DNA of 64,000 nucleotides, from assembly GCF_037975245.1 (NCBI RefSeq), contig NC_092579.1, positions 31,706,166 through 31,770,165 on the forward strand. The letters are read 5' to 3'. Source of the stretch: Apostichopus japonicus (taxonomy: Eukaryota; Echinodermata; Holothuroidea; Aspidochirotida; Stichopodidae). The translations under genes were made by a program, and so were the position numbers. The notes beneath the pieces were generated by a model. The model was not told the DNA's origin. It saw nothing but the letters and a program-made list of their open reading frames with translations, and ran no database searches. This document shows positions 46,313 to 58,200 of this stretch, piece by piece; position 1 is the stretch's first letter, and every line of letters begins with the position of its first letter.

Positions 46313-48539
46313 ATTATAGTCCCCCAAATGAGCCCATATCCAGCATAGCATATATATGTTCTAATAAAAATACAAAACTCCTAGTAATTGCCCACATTAT
46401 TTTTTCTGAAAAAGGCAAATCTCTTAGAAATATGTGATAAATACAACTTAACGATAATTAGCCAAAGTACCAATCCTAGGATAAACCCAATAAACAATAT
46501 TACAGAACTACTTGACTACCCATGTAACCTCAAATCACCTCGCAACTTAAACACATTCGATACAAATCCTAGAAGATGACTAAATCAGTGACAATTTTTC
46601 CACTCGTTTTTGAGCTAGACATAAACCTCAACCGCATACCAAATAACGAAGTGACGTATAATTACAATAAAACAGACTCCCAAAATACAACAACCAAAAC
46701 AACGAGCTAAATTCAGTGGCGGCGGAACCGGGGGGGGGGGGGGGTAAGCGCAACACAACTACGTCTTAGGCCAATGATTTGCCTCATTTCAGCCAGTTCT
46801 CCAACATCCCCTGAAAGATATATCCTTCCAATGGTAGCACATTTCCCATGGATATATCCTTCAGGGACATGGGGGGGGGGGGACGGTAGGTGCGGAGCAT
46901 TGCAGCCAGAGCATTCAAACGATATGATAATTGATTGTCTCTATCATGCCTCATCGAATATTAGTGTTTTAAATAAGAGTGTAATCAGCTAAACGCTATA
47001 CACTCATCAAAATTTGCGTTTACACTACGAGTACACGCAAGGCGTGGAACATGACTCTATGTGCGCAATTAATTATTAAACGAACAAAAACACAATATTA
47101 GCATTTCACCTGTACTGTATAGGGTACATGCATTCGTGACTGTGCTTGGTTCATAGAAATTTGTTGGCAACTGCACATGGTTTGGAATTACCCATTTGTT
47201 GACATTAAGAAATGCTTTCTGTTTTTTCTTAGGACATTTATTTAATTATTGCATTTAATTGCAAGTAGTAATTTACTACACTCAAAAACGTCTTTGCGAG
47301 TACACTACGAGTAATAGCTACTCTCTTAAAACACCCTCGAATATACAAATTACAATGCTTTTACAGATTTTTTGGTGCAATCTGAGAAATTGCAGGCTTG
47401 AGACCCATATCTTAGGGCTAGGTATTCGCAGCATAAAACACTCGGCAAGTGCCGTTTCCGGGCATCTGGGGGTTTGAAAACCCCAAAATTGTCTTGTACG
47501 CTCCGCATCAACCCATGGTGGCGCTCCGCTTAGATAATCTTAACACATTAGCACCCCAATAATTTTCCCGTTCCGCCGCGCCTGGCTAAATTACATCGAC
47601 AATTACTGTGACAGCGTTGCCCATCAATCATATCTTCAATACTTTCAAAAGACACTGTCATTTAAAAACAAAACAGAAAACGAAAACTAAATAAGAAAAT
47701 CCTTACACTTATGAAACTCAGACGTCGCCTACGTAGAACCTATATCATCTCCCGAGACCTAACTCTAAAAACCCAAATTAACCAACTTAAATAGCAATAA
47801 ACAGACAAATATTGGCGGATGAACAAAACCGCGTCCCAAACAACTGCGATTTAATAAGTAATGATAAAAACCCGAAACACTTTTGGAAAATTTAAAAAAA
47901 TCATTAACCCCATTACAACCCCAATCACAGGTAAAACAGACCAAGGCCTTAGAGATAACGTAGGTAACCTCATCACAAAAACTCAAGACCAAATAAAGCT
48001 AATTGAATCGTACTTTAAAAGTATATTCAATATCTACGATGGCCCCCGATACGATATCAGCTGTAAACACGAAATAGACCGTACAATTATCAGAAATGCA
48101 ACCAGCTTTAACACCAACCCATTAGGATGTCTCAACAAAAAACATCCCTCTGCTCAATAAAATAGATATAAACAATTGGTATAGTGCCACTAAAAAATGC
48201 ATCCTCCACTGGTCCTGACAACATAAATGACCAAATGCCTAAAAACTCCCCTCCGATATTCATTAACTCTCATATTTTCCCACTATTTAACGAACTCCTT
48301 AGACTGGGTTATTTCCCAGCCCCATGGAAATCCGCCAAAAAGATTTTAATACCGAAACTAAGTAAAGACCGCACCAAAATTCAAAACTATCGACCAATAG
48401 TCTCCTCCCAGCCGTATGTAAGATTTCCGAAAGAATTATAGATAACCGCACCAGATCCCACCTAGAGCAAATTAATCACCTTTCCCCGTATCAATCGGGC
48501 TAATTCCGCGCACACAAATCTACAATAAACCAAACTTTC
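46313..48539 (+). mobile_element. Second partial copy of the I/jockey-like LINE, split by a MITE
   Basis: From CCCCCAAATGAGCCCATATC (46320) onward the sequence follows the LINE copy at 36826-38247 with scattered differences and indels. It covers endonuclease and the start of reverse transcriptase. It is interrupted at 46714-47584 by a hAT-like element. Both ends are truncated and the frames are broken; 48184-48441 still reads a reverse transcriptase segment (APWKSAKKILIPKLSKD). Confidence 0.82.
46714..47584. mobile_element. hAT-like non-autonomous element inside the LINE copy
   Basis: 871 bp, flanked by the perfect 8-bp repeat GCTAAATT (46706-46713 and 47585-47592). It begins CAGTGGCGGCGGAACCGG; the right end CCGTTCCGCCGCGCCTG is its imperfect complement. 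The interior carries GGTGGCGCTCCGCTTAG at 47517-47533, the reverse complement of the word shared with the elements at 17408 and 45878. It has no transposase. The uninterrupted LINE copy at 37270 reads AAGCTAAATTACATCGGC, which is the empty site. Confidence 0.9.
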
Positions 48540-50068
48540 TGCTGATCTTATTTTTTAAGCCTCTGAAGAAGATCTTGCTAGGATCGAAACTTTTACACAT
48601 TCTATTACACAGGCTCTCTAGTGGATAAGCAGTTTGCTAACAGTTTCATTCTGCTTATCTTTTAGGCCTCTTTTGGCCTCTGCTTATCTTTTAGGCAGAA
48701 CAAAGGTTTGTGAATCCTTTGTTCGTTTTAAAAGTTTTTTCGGGTTTCTATTGTTCCTCTGAAGTTGCAAACTGACCAAAAAAGAGGCCGATAGAGAGCG
48801 CTCCACGCATCTTGCCAGTTATTTCAACGCAGTCAAATCAAACCTTTCTTATTCATAAATGTTCTCCAGTTTCACGGTGTTGTTTCCTCGGAAATTGTAT
48901 GCTAAGCGATAGAAGTGTTCAATGTTTTAATCGTAATTTTTTCTTCAAAAATGGAACGGAGGGTGATAAAATACTGCCTGATACTGTTGTTTTAACTGGT
49001 TGTTGTATATTAATAGTTTTCAACCGCTCCGCGACATGAGCTATGCAGATTCAGGAAACGTTGTCTTGACCATTACTTTAGCAACAAGGCAATCAAAAGA
49101 ATTAAGATCTTTTAAGGACTCAAAATGTAGAATATATATTCCAAAATGTTTCAATACCCAGAGAGAACAGTCTTCCTATGTGATATAAAGACATACAGAT
49201 GCTCTATGTATGAGCACATGGACATATTCTTTGATCAATTTGAGCAAGAAAAGCAGCTCTGCCAACCCTTTAATAATTAATGAGTAACATGACATTGTTT
49301 TATTTTCACTATGAAACATTTTCACAAGTTACTGCCAAACCTAGAGTCATGTAGTATAAATCACTGAAAATAATGCCAATTTTGAGACCATTTGAAATAT
49401 GAAGTTCAATAAAGGTGTACGTTTTGAGTTATCCTGTACAGCATTTGAACATCACCCTCCGTTCCATTTTGAAGAAAAATTAGCATTATTTCTCAACAGT
49501 TGCAGTGACGCAGTGGTTAGCAAGGGCGTAGGAACCGAGGGGCTGGGCTGGATCTAACTGCGCCAAAGTTCAATACAGGGGAACTTGAAATGCAGCTATT
49601 GGTCAAGAAAAATTGGTGGGGACACGGTATATTATGTCCCCACTACTGAAAAAAAGTTGATGGGGACGCGTCCTGCTGTCCCCACCAGGATCTGCGCCCA
49701 TGGTTTGAAGGCTGTTCATCCTGGAACGCCATTTTCATGCTCACTGATATGATGTGATATCTGCTGTTTGCTTAACAAATTCGAATAATTGAAATGAGAC
49801 TGAAATATATAACTTTGATCTGTTTATTGTGCAATTCCCCACATTCTTTTCATTTCGAAAGACGCACAGTTTCAAGTTCAGTTCACTGAAGGTTTCGATT
49901 CTCTATCTGCCTTCAGTTTAGGTAAGATCTTGGGATATTCATCCCTAGATATCGCTGGATATTGCTAGAAATCCATACAGCACAGTGTTCTTGGTATTTC
50001 TTGGGATTTTTCGGGCCTGATCTTGGGAAATTGCAAAATCGGGAGTGGTTACACTCCATTTAGGTCAG
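48540..50068. other. Intergenic repeats
   Basis: Holds the block related to the 44.7-45.9 kb composite repeat (48690-48840) and a probable hAT-like MITE remnant at about 49523-49702 (start CAAGGGCGTAGGAACC, inner GGGGACA words, end GATCTGCGCCCATG). No gene seen. Confidence 0.4.
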
Positions 50069-50074
50069 TGCACG

Positions 50075-51832
50075 TATGGCAAGCCGTTTTAACATTTACC
50101 TCGCAATTCGACTTAAGTCGAATACATTTCACTTAAGTGGAATTCAATTTCACTTAAGCAGAATACTATTTAACTTGAGTGGAATTCTATTTCACTTAAG
50201 TGGAATACCATTCCACTTAAGCTTAATTGTATTTTACTTAAGCTGAATTCATCAACTTGTCACTGCATCTTACTTAAGCTAAATCTATTTCACTTAAGTG
50301 GAATTGTATTTCACTTAGGAAATGCATTTCACTTAAGTGGAATTGTATTCTACTTAAGTGGAATACAATTCCACTTAAGTGGAATGTCCTGTCTATTTCA
50401 CTTAAGTGGAATACAATTACACTTAAGTGGAATACAATTCCACTTAAGTGAAATGTGATTGGATAGTCTATTTCACTTAAGTGGAATGTGATTGGCTAGT
50501 GTATTCCACTTAAATGGAATGTGATTGGCTAGTTCATTCAACGCCAAACTTTGCCCATGCCTTTGCGCGCCATTATAAACAACTTGCCGCGATACGTGTA
50601 CGTACGTGGTGTCGATATGTGCACAATGAATATCGGCTGTCCATCTGGATCCAGCTAGCACTTAACATTTGTGCAAGGTGAGTACGTACGTACCTGACGA
50701 ATACCATTACCAAAATAAAGCCATGGCAAATACATTACAAGTGGTTGGAGCTACAGCCGAAAACGCATTGACAAGGGCTAGAGAACGTATTACTTTTTTT
50801 TTATTTTGGATGGAATCTTTTACTTCGTCAAAAGTTTCACTATCTAAAAAGTTACGAATTCTGCCTATGTTACTTAAACAAGATGTAAGCCGCCTCTGTT
50901 GTGCATCATACTGATTGTTCCCCTGTGCAAGTGAGAAAACAACACTTCGAATTGTGTCTGTAACAACAACAATTATTTGATCGCATTCCAGCAATGTTAG
51001 ATGTGAATGATTAGCCATAGCCATAATGTACACGTGCAACGAGGATCGACTACATCATCATATGTGATGAGCAATTGAATGCGTTACGACGAACATTACC
51101 CTAAATTGTATTTATATATAAGCCACATATCAACATTTCCACTTAAGTGGAATTGTATTTTACTTAAGCAGAATAGAATTCCACTTAAGTGAAATTGACG
51201 CCCAAAAGATATTATTCCACTAAAGTGTAATTGTATTCCACTTAAGTAGAATACAATTCCACTTAAGTGGAAATGCATTCCACTTAAGTGGAATTGTATT
51301 TTTAAGCAGAATAGAATTCCACATAAGTGAAATTGACACCCAAAAGATATTATTCCACTTAAATGAAATTGTATTCCACTTAAGTGGAATACAATTCCAC
51401 TTAAGTGGAAATGCATTCCACTCAACTGGAATTGTATTTCACTTAAGTGGAAAAGCAGTTCACTTGAGTGGAATTGTATTCCACTTAAGTGAAATAGATG
51501 GACTATTTAGCTTAAGTGAAATGTTATTCCACTAAAGTGGAAATGTATTCCACTTAAGTAAATTACAATTCCACTTAAGTGGAATGTATTTCCACTAAAG
51601 TGAAATACAATTCCACTTAAGTGGGAGGCATTTCCACTTAAGTGAAATAGAAATGTCCATTTCCACTTAAGTGGAATGGAATTCTACTTTAGGGAAATTG
51701 AACTCCACTTAAGTGGAATACATTTCCACTTAAGTGGAATAACATTTCACTTAAGTAGAATGTATTCCAATAAAGTAAAATGTATTCGACTGAAGTCTAA
51801 TTGCGAAGTAAATGTTAAAACGGCTTGCCATA
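50075..51832. mobile_element. Foldback transposon 1, CTTAAG-module arms
   Basis: The outer ends are TATGGCAAGCCGTTTTAACA and its exact reverse complement at 51832, within a terminal inverted repeat of over 50 bp. Perfect 6-bp direct repeats TGCACG flank it (50069-50074 and 51833-51838). Inside, both arms (about 50110-50530 and 51135-51800) are built of dozens of variants of ATTCCACTTAAGTGGAAT, a self-complementary module. A unique centre (about 50535-51115) has a 110-codon minus-strand frame. Confidence 0.9.
50707..51039 (-). CDS. Central ORF of foldback element 1, unknown
   Basis: An ATG at 51039 (or 51021, MAMANHSH) starts a frame of about 110 codons. The reading holds AQGNNQYDAQQRRLTSCLSN, then IGRIRNFLDSETFDEVKDSI, and ends with a hydrophobic NAFSAVAPTTCNVFAMAL. 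It is helical and charged in the middle, unlike random sequence. It lies alone between the element arms, so it may be a captured host exon or a remnant of the element's own protein. I do not recognise it. Confidence 0.35.
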   Translation of the reverse strand: MHVYIMAMANHSHLTLLECDQIIVVVTDTIRSVVFSLAQGNNQYDAQQRRLTSCLSNIGRIRNFLDSETFDEVKDSIQNKKKVIRSLALVNAFSAVAPTTCNVFAMALFW

Positions 51833-51838
51833 TGCACG

Positions 51839-51839
51839 A

Positions 51840-51894
<55 letters not shown>

Positions 51895-52275
51895 CCCGAT
51901 CACTAGACTCGTTATCTATCGATGAAGTGGTGTGTTGCCGGATTTTGTCAAGGTTTTAGTACTACGGGCGAAGGTTATTGTTTAAGTTTTGTAACCCATT
52001 GGGAAGCGATAAGAGGGGTTGGGCGTAGGGGTTGTGGGGGTGGGTGGTGGGGCATTTTCACGCAGATTGGAACAATCTCAAGAAGTGATAGGTGCGTCCG
52101 CCTGTCCCCCCCCCCCCCCATGCACTACATGATATTCACAGGAGAAGTGCTCAATTCTCTAATCACATGCGGAATTTATTTTTAGATTCATTGTATGAGT
52201 TACGGTACGAGGTTTAGGGTAACAATTAGCATTCAGGTCGGAGTATAACATTTTATCTCTGGATGGCAGTGTTGC
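51839..52275. other. CT and TA microsatellite, then non-coding DNA
   Basis: A CT run (about 51842-51856) passes directly into a TA run (to about 51889), immediately next to the foldback target repeat. A C-run lies at 52107-52119. Confidence 0.7.
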
Positions 52276-52430
52276 ATCGAAGGACATATGTCTAGTGCAG
52301 TTCGCATATAGATCCTGATCTAATACTGAAAATGCATCATGTTCCCGACGACTCGGTCGAGTTCGAGACCAGCCACAGTTGGTTTCATAGCACAATTGTA
52401 CAATTGTTTATATGTATATATATATATGTA

Positions 52431-52463
<33 letters not shown>

Positions 52464-52514
52464 TCACATATATATATATACATATATATATGTATATATA
52501 TATATGTATATATC

Positions 52515-52577
<63 letters not shown>

Positions 52578-52598
52578 ACATATATATATGTATATATA

Positions 52599-52644
<46 letters not shown>

Positions 52645-52785
52645 TACATATATATATATACATATAAACAATTGTACAATTGTGCTATGAAACCAACTGT
52701 GGCTGGTCTCGAACTCGACCGAGACATGATGCATTTTCAGTATTAGACCAGGATCTATATGCGAACTGCACTAGACATATGTCCT

Positions 52786-52791
<6 letters not shown>
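52276..52791. repeat. Long palindrome with TA-rich core
   Basis: The left arm 52276-52420 (start ATCGAAGGACATATGTCTAG) is repeated reverse-complemented at 52660-52791. The arms differ by about one substitution and one 6-9 base indel (around CCCGACGAC), and the centre is about 240 bp of interrupted TA repeats. A second pure TA run follows (52790-52858). The tyrosine/isoleucine frames over the core are artefacts. Confidence 0.92.
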
Positions 52792-52861
<70 letters not shown>

Positions 52862-53014
52862 TGAGAGAGGAAATATGAAAACGTCAAAATGGAGTTGTCG
52901 GTGGAAGGGGTAGGGTGAGGCGCACACCCATTCCAAAATCATCGATCCGTCACTGGCTACCCTATGTGTATAATAGGGATCAGCCCTGTAATTATGTCAC
53001 TGTTCTTTTTCTCT

Positions 53015-53160
53015 TCCCAGTTGCTTGCCCTTTTTTCTACTCCCTCCTTTTCTCCTTTTCCTCTATTTCTTCTTTTTCTTTTCCCTTCCTTCCTCCCCTT
53101 CTTTCCCCTCTTTTTCCCCTTTTTTCTTCTCTCTTTTTTTCTCTCCTCTATTTCTTACCT
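53015..53160. repeat. Polypyrimidine tract
   Basis: About 145 bases almost only C and T on the plus strand, then a C/G-rich end (53160-53215) with GGATACGCGCCTG, which resembles a hAT-like terminus. Confidence 0.8.
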
Positions 53161-53249
53161 GGGGGGCGCACGCCCCCAACGCCCCCCCTAGATACGCGTT
53201 CCCCCCCTGGATACGCGCCTGATCAAGGTGGTCAGAATTTGACCTTAAG

Positions 53250-53263
53250 TGACCTTTGACCTC
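53250..53263 (-). promoter_or_regulatory. DR1 nuclear-receptor-like site in a repeat
   Basis: TGACCTTTGACCTC is, on the minus strand, AGGTCA-A-AGGTCA, a perfect direct repeat with one-base spacing. HNF4, RXR heterodimers and COUP-TF bind such sites. It lies in a dispersed repeat rich in TTTGACCTC words. Function is not shown. Confidence 0.3.
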
Positions 53264-53279
53264 TTCATAGAACATTCAG

Positions 53280-53910
53280 TTCTTGTACATTTCTGAGCAT
53301 GAGGATAATCGCAGCTTTGATTTTGATGTCGACAAGGATTTCAGGCTTTTGGCAGCTGATGACTCCAATTTACATTTGACCTCTTAACAGAACTGCTCAA
53401 AGTGTAATGCTCAGTGAGGGGGACCTACCACCTAATTATGACATTTTACCGATGCTACAGATATTCACTAAACTAGACTACAAGGTTTTTGTATTTTGGC
53501 CGCTGATGACCTCAATTGACATAACTTCATAATTTCCATCTGTAAATATGAGAAAATTTTCAACATGATACCCTTGAGAAGGGCACTTTTGAAAACATGC
53601 AAGAGAGAATAAAAAACCCAGTATTTTTAGGTGCAGGGCAGAGATGGTCTTATGGTATTGCAGAAGTATTCAAGACTATGCATGAAATAAAGGTAGAGTT
53701 CCCCAGAAAAAAATTCTGCCAAACTATTCCCTAAAATTTAGGAGAGCAGTTTTTCAAGTGTTTTAAGTACAGCTTTCATAACAGTGTTCTCTATTATATC
53801 TCTTGCTATTTCAAGGAAAAAAACTGCATATCTTAGTGCTTCAATATTTACACACATGGTGATACAAAATAAAGAAGTAGAAAAGCTTACATATATACAG
53901 TTTATACATA

Positions 53911-53964
<54 letters not shown>

Positions 53965-54044
53965 TATACATGTACATATAGATAGGGAGGACTCAATTCG
54001 ATTAAGCCCAAAAGGGTTTCTTAGTTGACTTCCTTTCACATTTT
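53280..54044. other. Repeat-derived non-coding DNA
   Basis: Dispersed repeat with GACCTC words to about 53560, then A/T-rich DNA. TA microsatellite at about 53910-53962. Confidence 0.5.
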
Positions 54045-54390
54045 TTACTTATTTGTACTTATATTGTCTTGTTCACCTTGAAATACTATGTGATGAAACA
54101 AATAATAATAATAAATATATCTTTTAAGAAGCTGCAACATCGGTGGCTCAAAAGTTTGTGATCCTGAAAGTTTGAGACCGGCAGGACTATCTGGTAGCTG
54201 GATCGAATCACTTTCCGATTCTTCTTCAACTTTAGTCCCATTTCTAATCCCTTCGGGGGAAACTTCCATCAGCTTGTCATTTTGGATTGATGAAGCGTTC
54301 GGCACGTCGCTACCAGAATTGGAACAAACTTTTCTGTCTTCTTCTGCCTTCAGGAGGTTATCGTCTTGTAAGCCTTTCCTGATCTGGTAT
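54045..54390 (-). CDS. Candidate 3' exon of unknown membrane/coiled-coil gene
   Basis: The minus-strand frame is open from about 54400 to 54045. It encodes a Ser/Asp/Glu-rich, low-structure segment (QDDNLLKAEEDRKVCSNSGS, then VEEESESDSIQLPDSPAGL, then QTFEPPMLQLLKRY). The composition is that of a disordered cytoplasmic tail. It is on the strand of the gene at 58812-61532 and about 150 bp beyond another candidate exon. The splice acceptor is uncertain: AAG at about 54372 would fit phase 1, CAG further up phase 0. The 3' end may be the stop at 54045. Confidence 0.4.
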
Positions 54391-54537
54391 AAGTTAGACT
54401 GTACTTAACTCGGAGGTAAGATGGAGGCTTTCATGTCCATAATGAGACTAGAGTAGGGATCTGAATCGGCTACAGGGGCTTGGGATTCCAATTTATTGTC
54501 TCTGTCTGATGTTTCGTCATCTTCCCAAGTCTCTTAC

Positions 54538-54598
54538 AAATTTAAGTCTTCTGGAGGTCTCTCTGGGAGCTGTTCCATGTTGGACACCATAGGTGGTT
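54538..54598 (-). CDS. Candidate exon of the same minus-strand gene
   Basis: A good acceptor on the minus strand (T-rich tract, then CGACAG) precedes 61 bases reading P-P-M-V-S-N-M-E-Q-L-P-E-R-P-P-E-D-L-N, followed by a consensus donor (GTAAGA from 54537). It enters in phase 1, matching the exit of the exon at 58812. If the donor is not used, the reading stops two codons later at a TAA. Confidence 0.45.
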
Positions 54599-55649
54599 CT
54601 GTCGATAAAAGAGTATGAAAGAAAATTACTAGATAGGAATACACAAGCCATGTAGACGTAAGAACTCTGCATAAAGTGTAGATCATGCATGTTACATTTG
54701 AAGACTCAAATGAGTCAACGATAGCCAATAATTTTAAGGGCAAAAACGGATTGCTTTGGGTGATAGGAGGGGGTGGGGGATTAACACTTTCTTGGTGGGA
54801 GGGAGTCAGAGCCACAGACAGAGATCTAAGAACATTTAATGATTTCCCTAACTTATGTAATGTCAGAAATGTCAATTTTTTAAATTTTATTTATAACCCA
54901 TCTACTAGTGAAATGTCTAGTATTGTTGTATCAACTACAGTAGTTACAGAATATTATTATAAAATGTAAAAAAAAATGTAAAATTTTTTGATTGCAATAG
55001 ATTTACAAGCTATATTACAATGGAAAGACATGAAGGAAAAATTCATAAAAAAGATGACTTTAGAAACAAAGCTTAACAAACCTCAGTTAATTTGTTGTGA
55101 ACGGTTGAAAAACAGCGTTATTAGGCCAGGCTGGATTTTTTTTGCCACTTTTAATTTGTAAGGGAACGACCCATTAATTTGCCGAGGTTCATCGGTTTAG
55201 AGTGACAAGACTATTTAGTCTAATACTTTAACCATTTAGCTGAGTTCCTCAGATCCAGCACAAAATCACAAAAAAGATATTTACCTGTCTCAAATGACAT
55301 GTTTACAGTGGTAGTACAAATTTGTCAACTTTTGGATAGATGGTGTCTAATTTTCTTTCAATGGGTGCAAGGGTGTTGTTGTTTTAATATCAAGTTTAAG
55401 GAACATGCTTTGGTTGAGTGAGTTATTAGAATGTAAAGCAATGGGTTAACATTAACATTAAAGCCTGTTCTAGAAGAGCTGATAACATCATCAAGTTAGC
55501 CTTTAAAGGAACATACCGGAGGTTTAGCATATTTTAACGGTAAATAGCTTGGAACTGGATCAGCAATTAACCTTGTTCTGGTGGACTACGACATTATTGT
55601 GTCTAAAATTCAGCCTACATTTGTCATTTAGGTAGATACTGAAGAAGTG

Positions 55650-55827
55650 ATGGATATGAAGTCATGCTGTCGAGGAAGGAAACTTTCTTTTACAATTTTA
55701 TTAATTCTTATTCTCATTTCATTATCTGACAATAACACGGACGGAGAAATGTACTACATCTCAAACCTGCACATAATCAGAAAGCAAAGCCAGAATATTA
55801 AACTGGAGGGTGGAGTGGAGGCAATAA
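55650..55827 (+). CDS. Signal-peptide exon, unknown secreted or membrane protein
   Basis: An ATG at 55650 (also 55656) opens 59 codons plus one base, ending at a perfect donor (GTAAGT, 55828). Residues 1-11 are basic (MDMKSCCRGRK) and 12-26 strongly hydrophobic (LSFTILLILILISLS), followed by a polar stretch, which is the layout of a cleavable signal peptide. The rest (GEMYYISNLHIIRKQSQNIK) is unknown. The exon lies inside an intron of the minus-strand gene. A TTTAG acceptor 18 bp upstream suggests a spliced 5' UTR. I found no following exon. Confidence 0.4.
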
Positions 55828-55833
55828 GTAAGT

Positions 55834-57979
55834 GTTTACTATTTTGAATACATGTGCTGAAAGTTTCTCCATTTTGTTTATCATTATATTGATGATAACA
55901 CTAGAGTTTCTGTTAATGGAAAAAAAAAATGCCCAATATCTTTGCATTTGTGTAGCAAGTCAGTCAATTTCATAGCAAGATTTGCTCGGGTAAATGGAGC
56001 AACAGAGTTCGGAGTGGGTTTAGTGGTACTGGATATGTGTTTTGGTGGGGTTACAGACAAAATCTATTAAAGAGATGGGGAATCTAGGTCCCACCCCTGG
56101 CTGCATCCAAACAGCAAAATACTAAGTAACTAGGTGTTAATTTACACATAAATAACAGGTCTTTAATTGAGATGGAGAACAACACACAATAACTGCAATG
56201 TTCCTAAATATTCCACTAAAACCTGCCCCCCCCCCTCCCATCCTCCCAGACCAATTCTCTCCTAGTCTCATTACGTGTAGGGTTTCCAGAAAGATCTGAT
56301 CTGACTCGGCGTTAATTTTGTTACAAACTTTTTCAAGAGTTTCCTCTAAATATATTTATATTTATATCTCTGGGATTATAGGGAAAGATTATCACTGCAC
56401 AGAACAAAGCCTTATTTGTCAAAACAAACGTGACACAATGCGCATACAATTTAAGGGAAACCCCCCCCCCCCCAAAAAAAATAATGCACAGTACCATATG
56501 GCAAAACTTATGGCAGGTATAATATTGTTTCCAATACACTAGTAACTGCACAGCTACTTTGATGATGGGTAAAAGAGCAATTTGCTTTGCGTGAATACTT
56601 ATTCAGTTCTAGGAAAAAAGGAACGAGCTTGTTATCCTTACAATATTCACCCCAAAAAAATACTTTACACTAAATCTGAGGACGAAGTACATAAACTTGA
56701 TGTATTCTTTATGTTATGTATTGCCTTATGTATCACTTGAGTGACTCTGAATGGCACAAGCTAGATTGTACCTGACTTGAAGGTAGTAGCTTTATCCCTT
56801 TGTGTCCTGTATATTTGTCTTGTTTGTGTCTTGTTTTGTGTTATGTATTGTTTTGAGCAGTACATGGTATGCATTCATTTCAGAGTTGGAGAATATTCCT
56901 CACTTGACTCCCAGGGTTTGAAAGGTACAGTTGTACAAGACTGGCTGTGTCATTTGTGGGCGTGGTGTGTTGGTTATTATTGCTGTTGTGGTAAGACCCT
57001 GTGAGGGCACTAAGTTGTATTCAGGCTTGTTGAGATGCTTGAAGCTTAGCCTGCGAGGCCAACATTTTATATGCAAAAAAACATATATTACTTATTGTCA
57101 CCACCTGAGTTAATTTGACCAGTAACCGGTTCTGTGTGGATGTATCGTGGTGCCAGTCTGTACCTGGAGAGCAAGTCAAAGCCCAGTGAAGTAAGTCACA
57201 TTATTTATCCTTGTTAAGAACATGTGGGGACAGGTGAACAGTGACATTTTGTTTATTGAAGTGTCACTGTTGTTGTGGGGGTTTGTATCCCGACCTAGGC
57301 AACTTTGGCTCTAGCCTAGGGGATATGTCAATAATACTTAGTAATATGTGTTACAAGATTATGCAATCAGGGATCACTTTAGAGAGGAGCATTGTGTCTT
57401 GGGGTATGGCATGATATTTCAGATACAGAGATTATGTTCTAGAATAATCCTGGCCATTGAAGCTGCCCTAGGGGTAGAGATAGTATGCATATAGTAAGTG
57501 TTGTATTGGAGCAGTTAGTGGGGGCATTATAGAATTGGGAGCCTTGTGATAATTTAGGACTTGGTGGTGGGTTTATGTAATTATTTATGTTGTTATGTGT
57601 TATGCGTTTTCAATATCCCAAAGGGAAATTCACATCTGCAGGAAGGTTCACTGTGGTTAGGGTTCGTCTTACAAATACCCTCAGGATAATTCCAGAGCAT
57701 GTATTTAGACAAAATACTAGTTAACGTATTTTGTACCCTGCAGTTCTCGACAATCAGCGGAGCAAGAGAGACAAGGGGTGCTGGCCTAAAGAGAAAGTAG
57801 CCCAAAAGACGGGAGCTGGTGAAACAGTGACAGCGACCTGAAGGTTACCAAACTTTTGGATTGAAATTGTCATTTGAAGATGTGAAAAGAGATCAAGTTT
57901 CTTAATTTCTAGAATTTCCTAATGCTATAATTCAATCATTCCCTAATTTGTGATTTATATGAAGGGTGTAATTTCATGA
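55834..57979. other. Intronic DNA, no supported exon
   Basis: Poly-C runs near 56226 and 56461. The open frame at 56777-57004 starts with a hydrophobic stretch but has no other coding support. Confidence 0.35.
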
Positions 57980-58200
57980 AGGGGTGTTTCAGTCGGTAAT
58001 TGTATCACTATATTTTTCTGTTCTATACACCCACATGTTCGAGTTCTATATGAACGGGTGTTTCAGTCGGTAATTGTATCACTATATTTTTCTGTTCTAT
58101 ACACCCACATGTCCGCGTTCTATATGAACGGGTGTTTCAGTCGGTAATTGTATCAATATATTTTTCTGTTCTATACACTCACATGTCAGAGTTCTTTATG
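57980..58200. repeat. 74-bp tandem repeat, 3 copies
   Basis: Three head-to-tail copies of a unit starting GGGTGTTTCAGTCGGTAATT and ending GTTCTATATGAAC, nearly identical, in the intron of the minus-strand gene. Confidence 0.92.

Noticed and set aside
51096-51425. Open frame with FHLSGI repeats
   Set aside because: It is the reading of the CTTAAG module array of the foldback element; the periodic peptide reflects the DNA repeat.
50069-51838. CRISPR array, because of many short palindromic repeats
   Set aside because: No unique spacers of constant length, modules are in both orientations and the context is eukaryotic; terminal inverted repeats and target duplication show a transposon.
52332-52942. 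Long open frames of Tyr/Ile repeats on both strands
   Set aside because: They are translations of TA microsatellite DNA in the palindrome and are not coding.
56777-57004. Hydrophobic 75-codon plus-strand frame
   Set aside because: Cys/Val/Leu-rich from TTGTGT-type sequence, no splice signals and no family; not supported.
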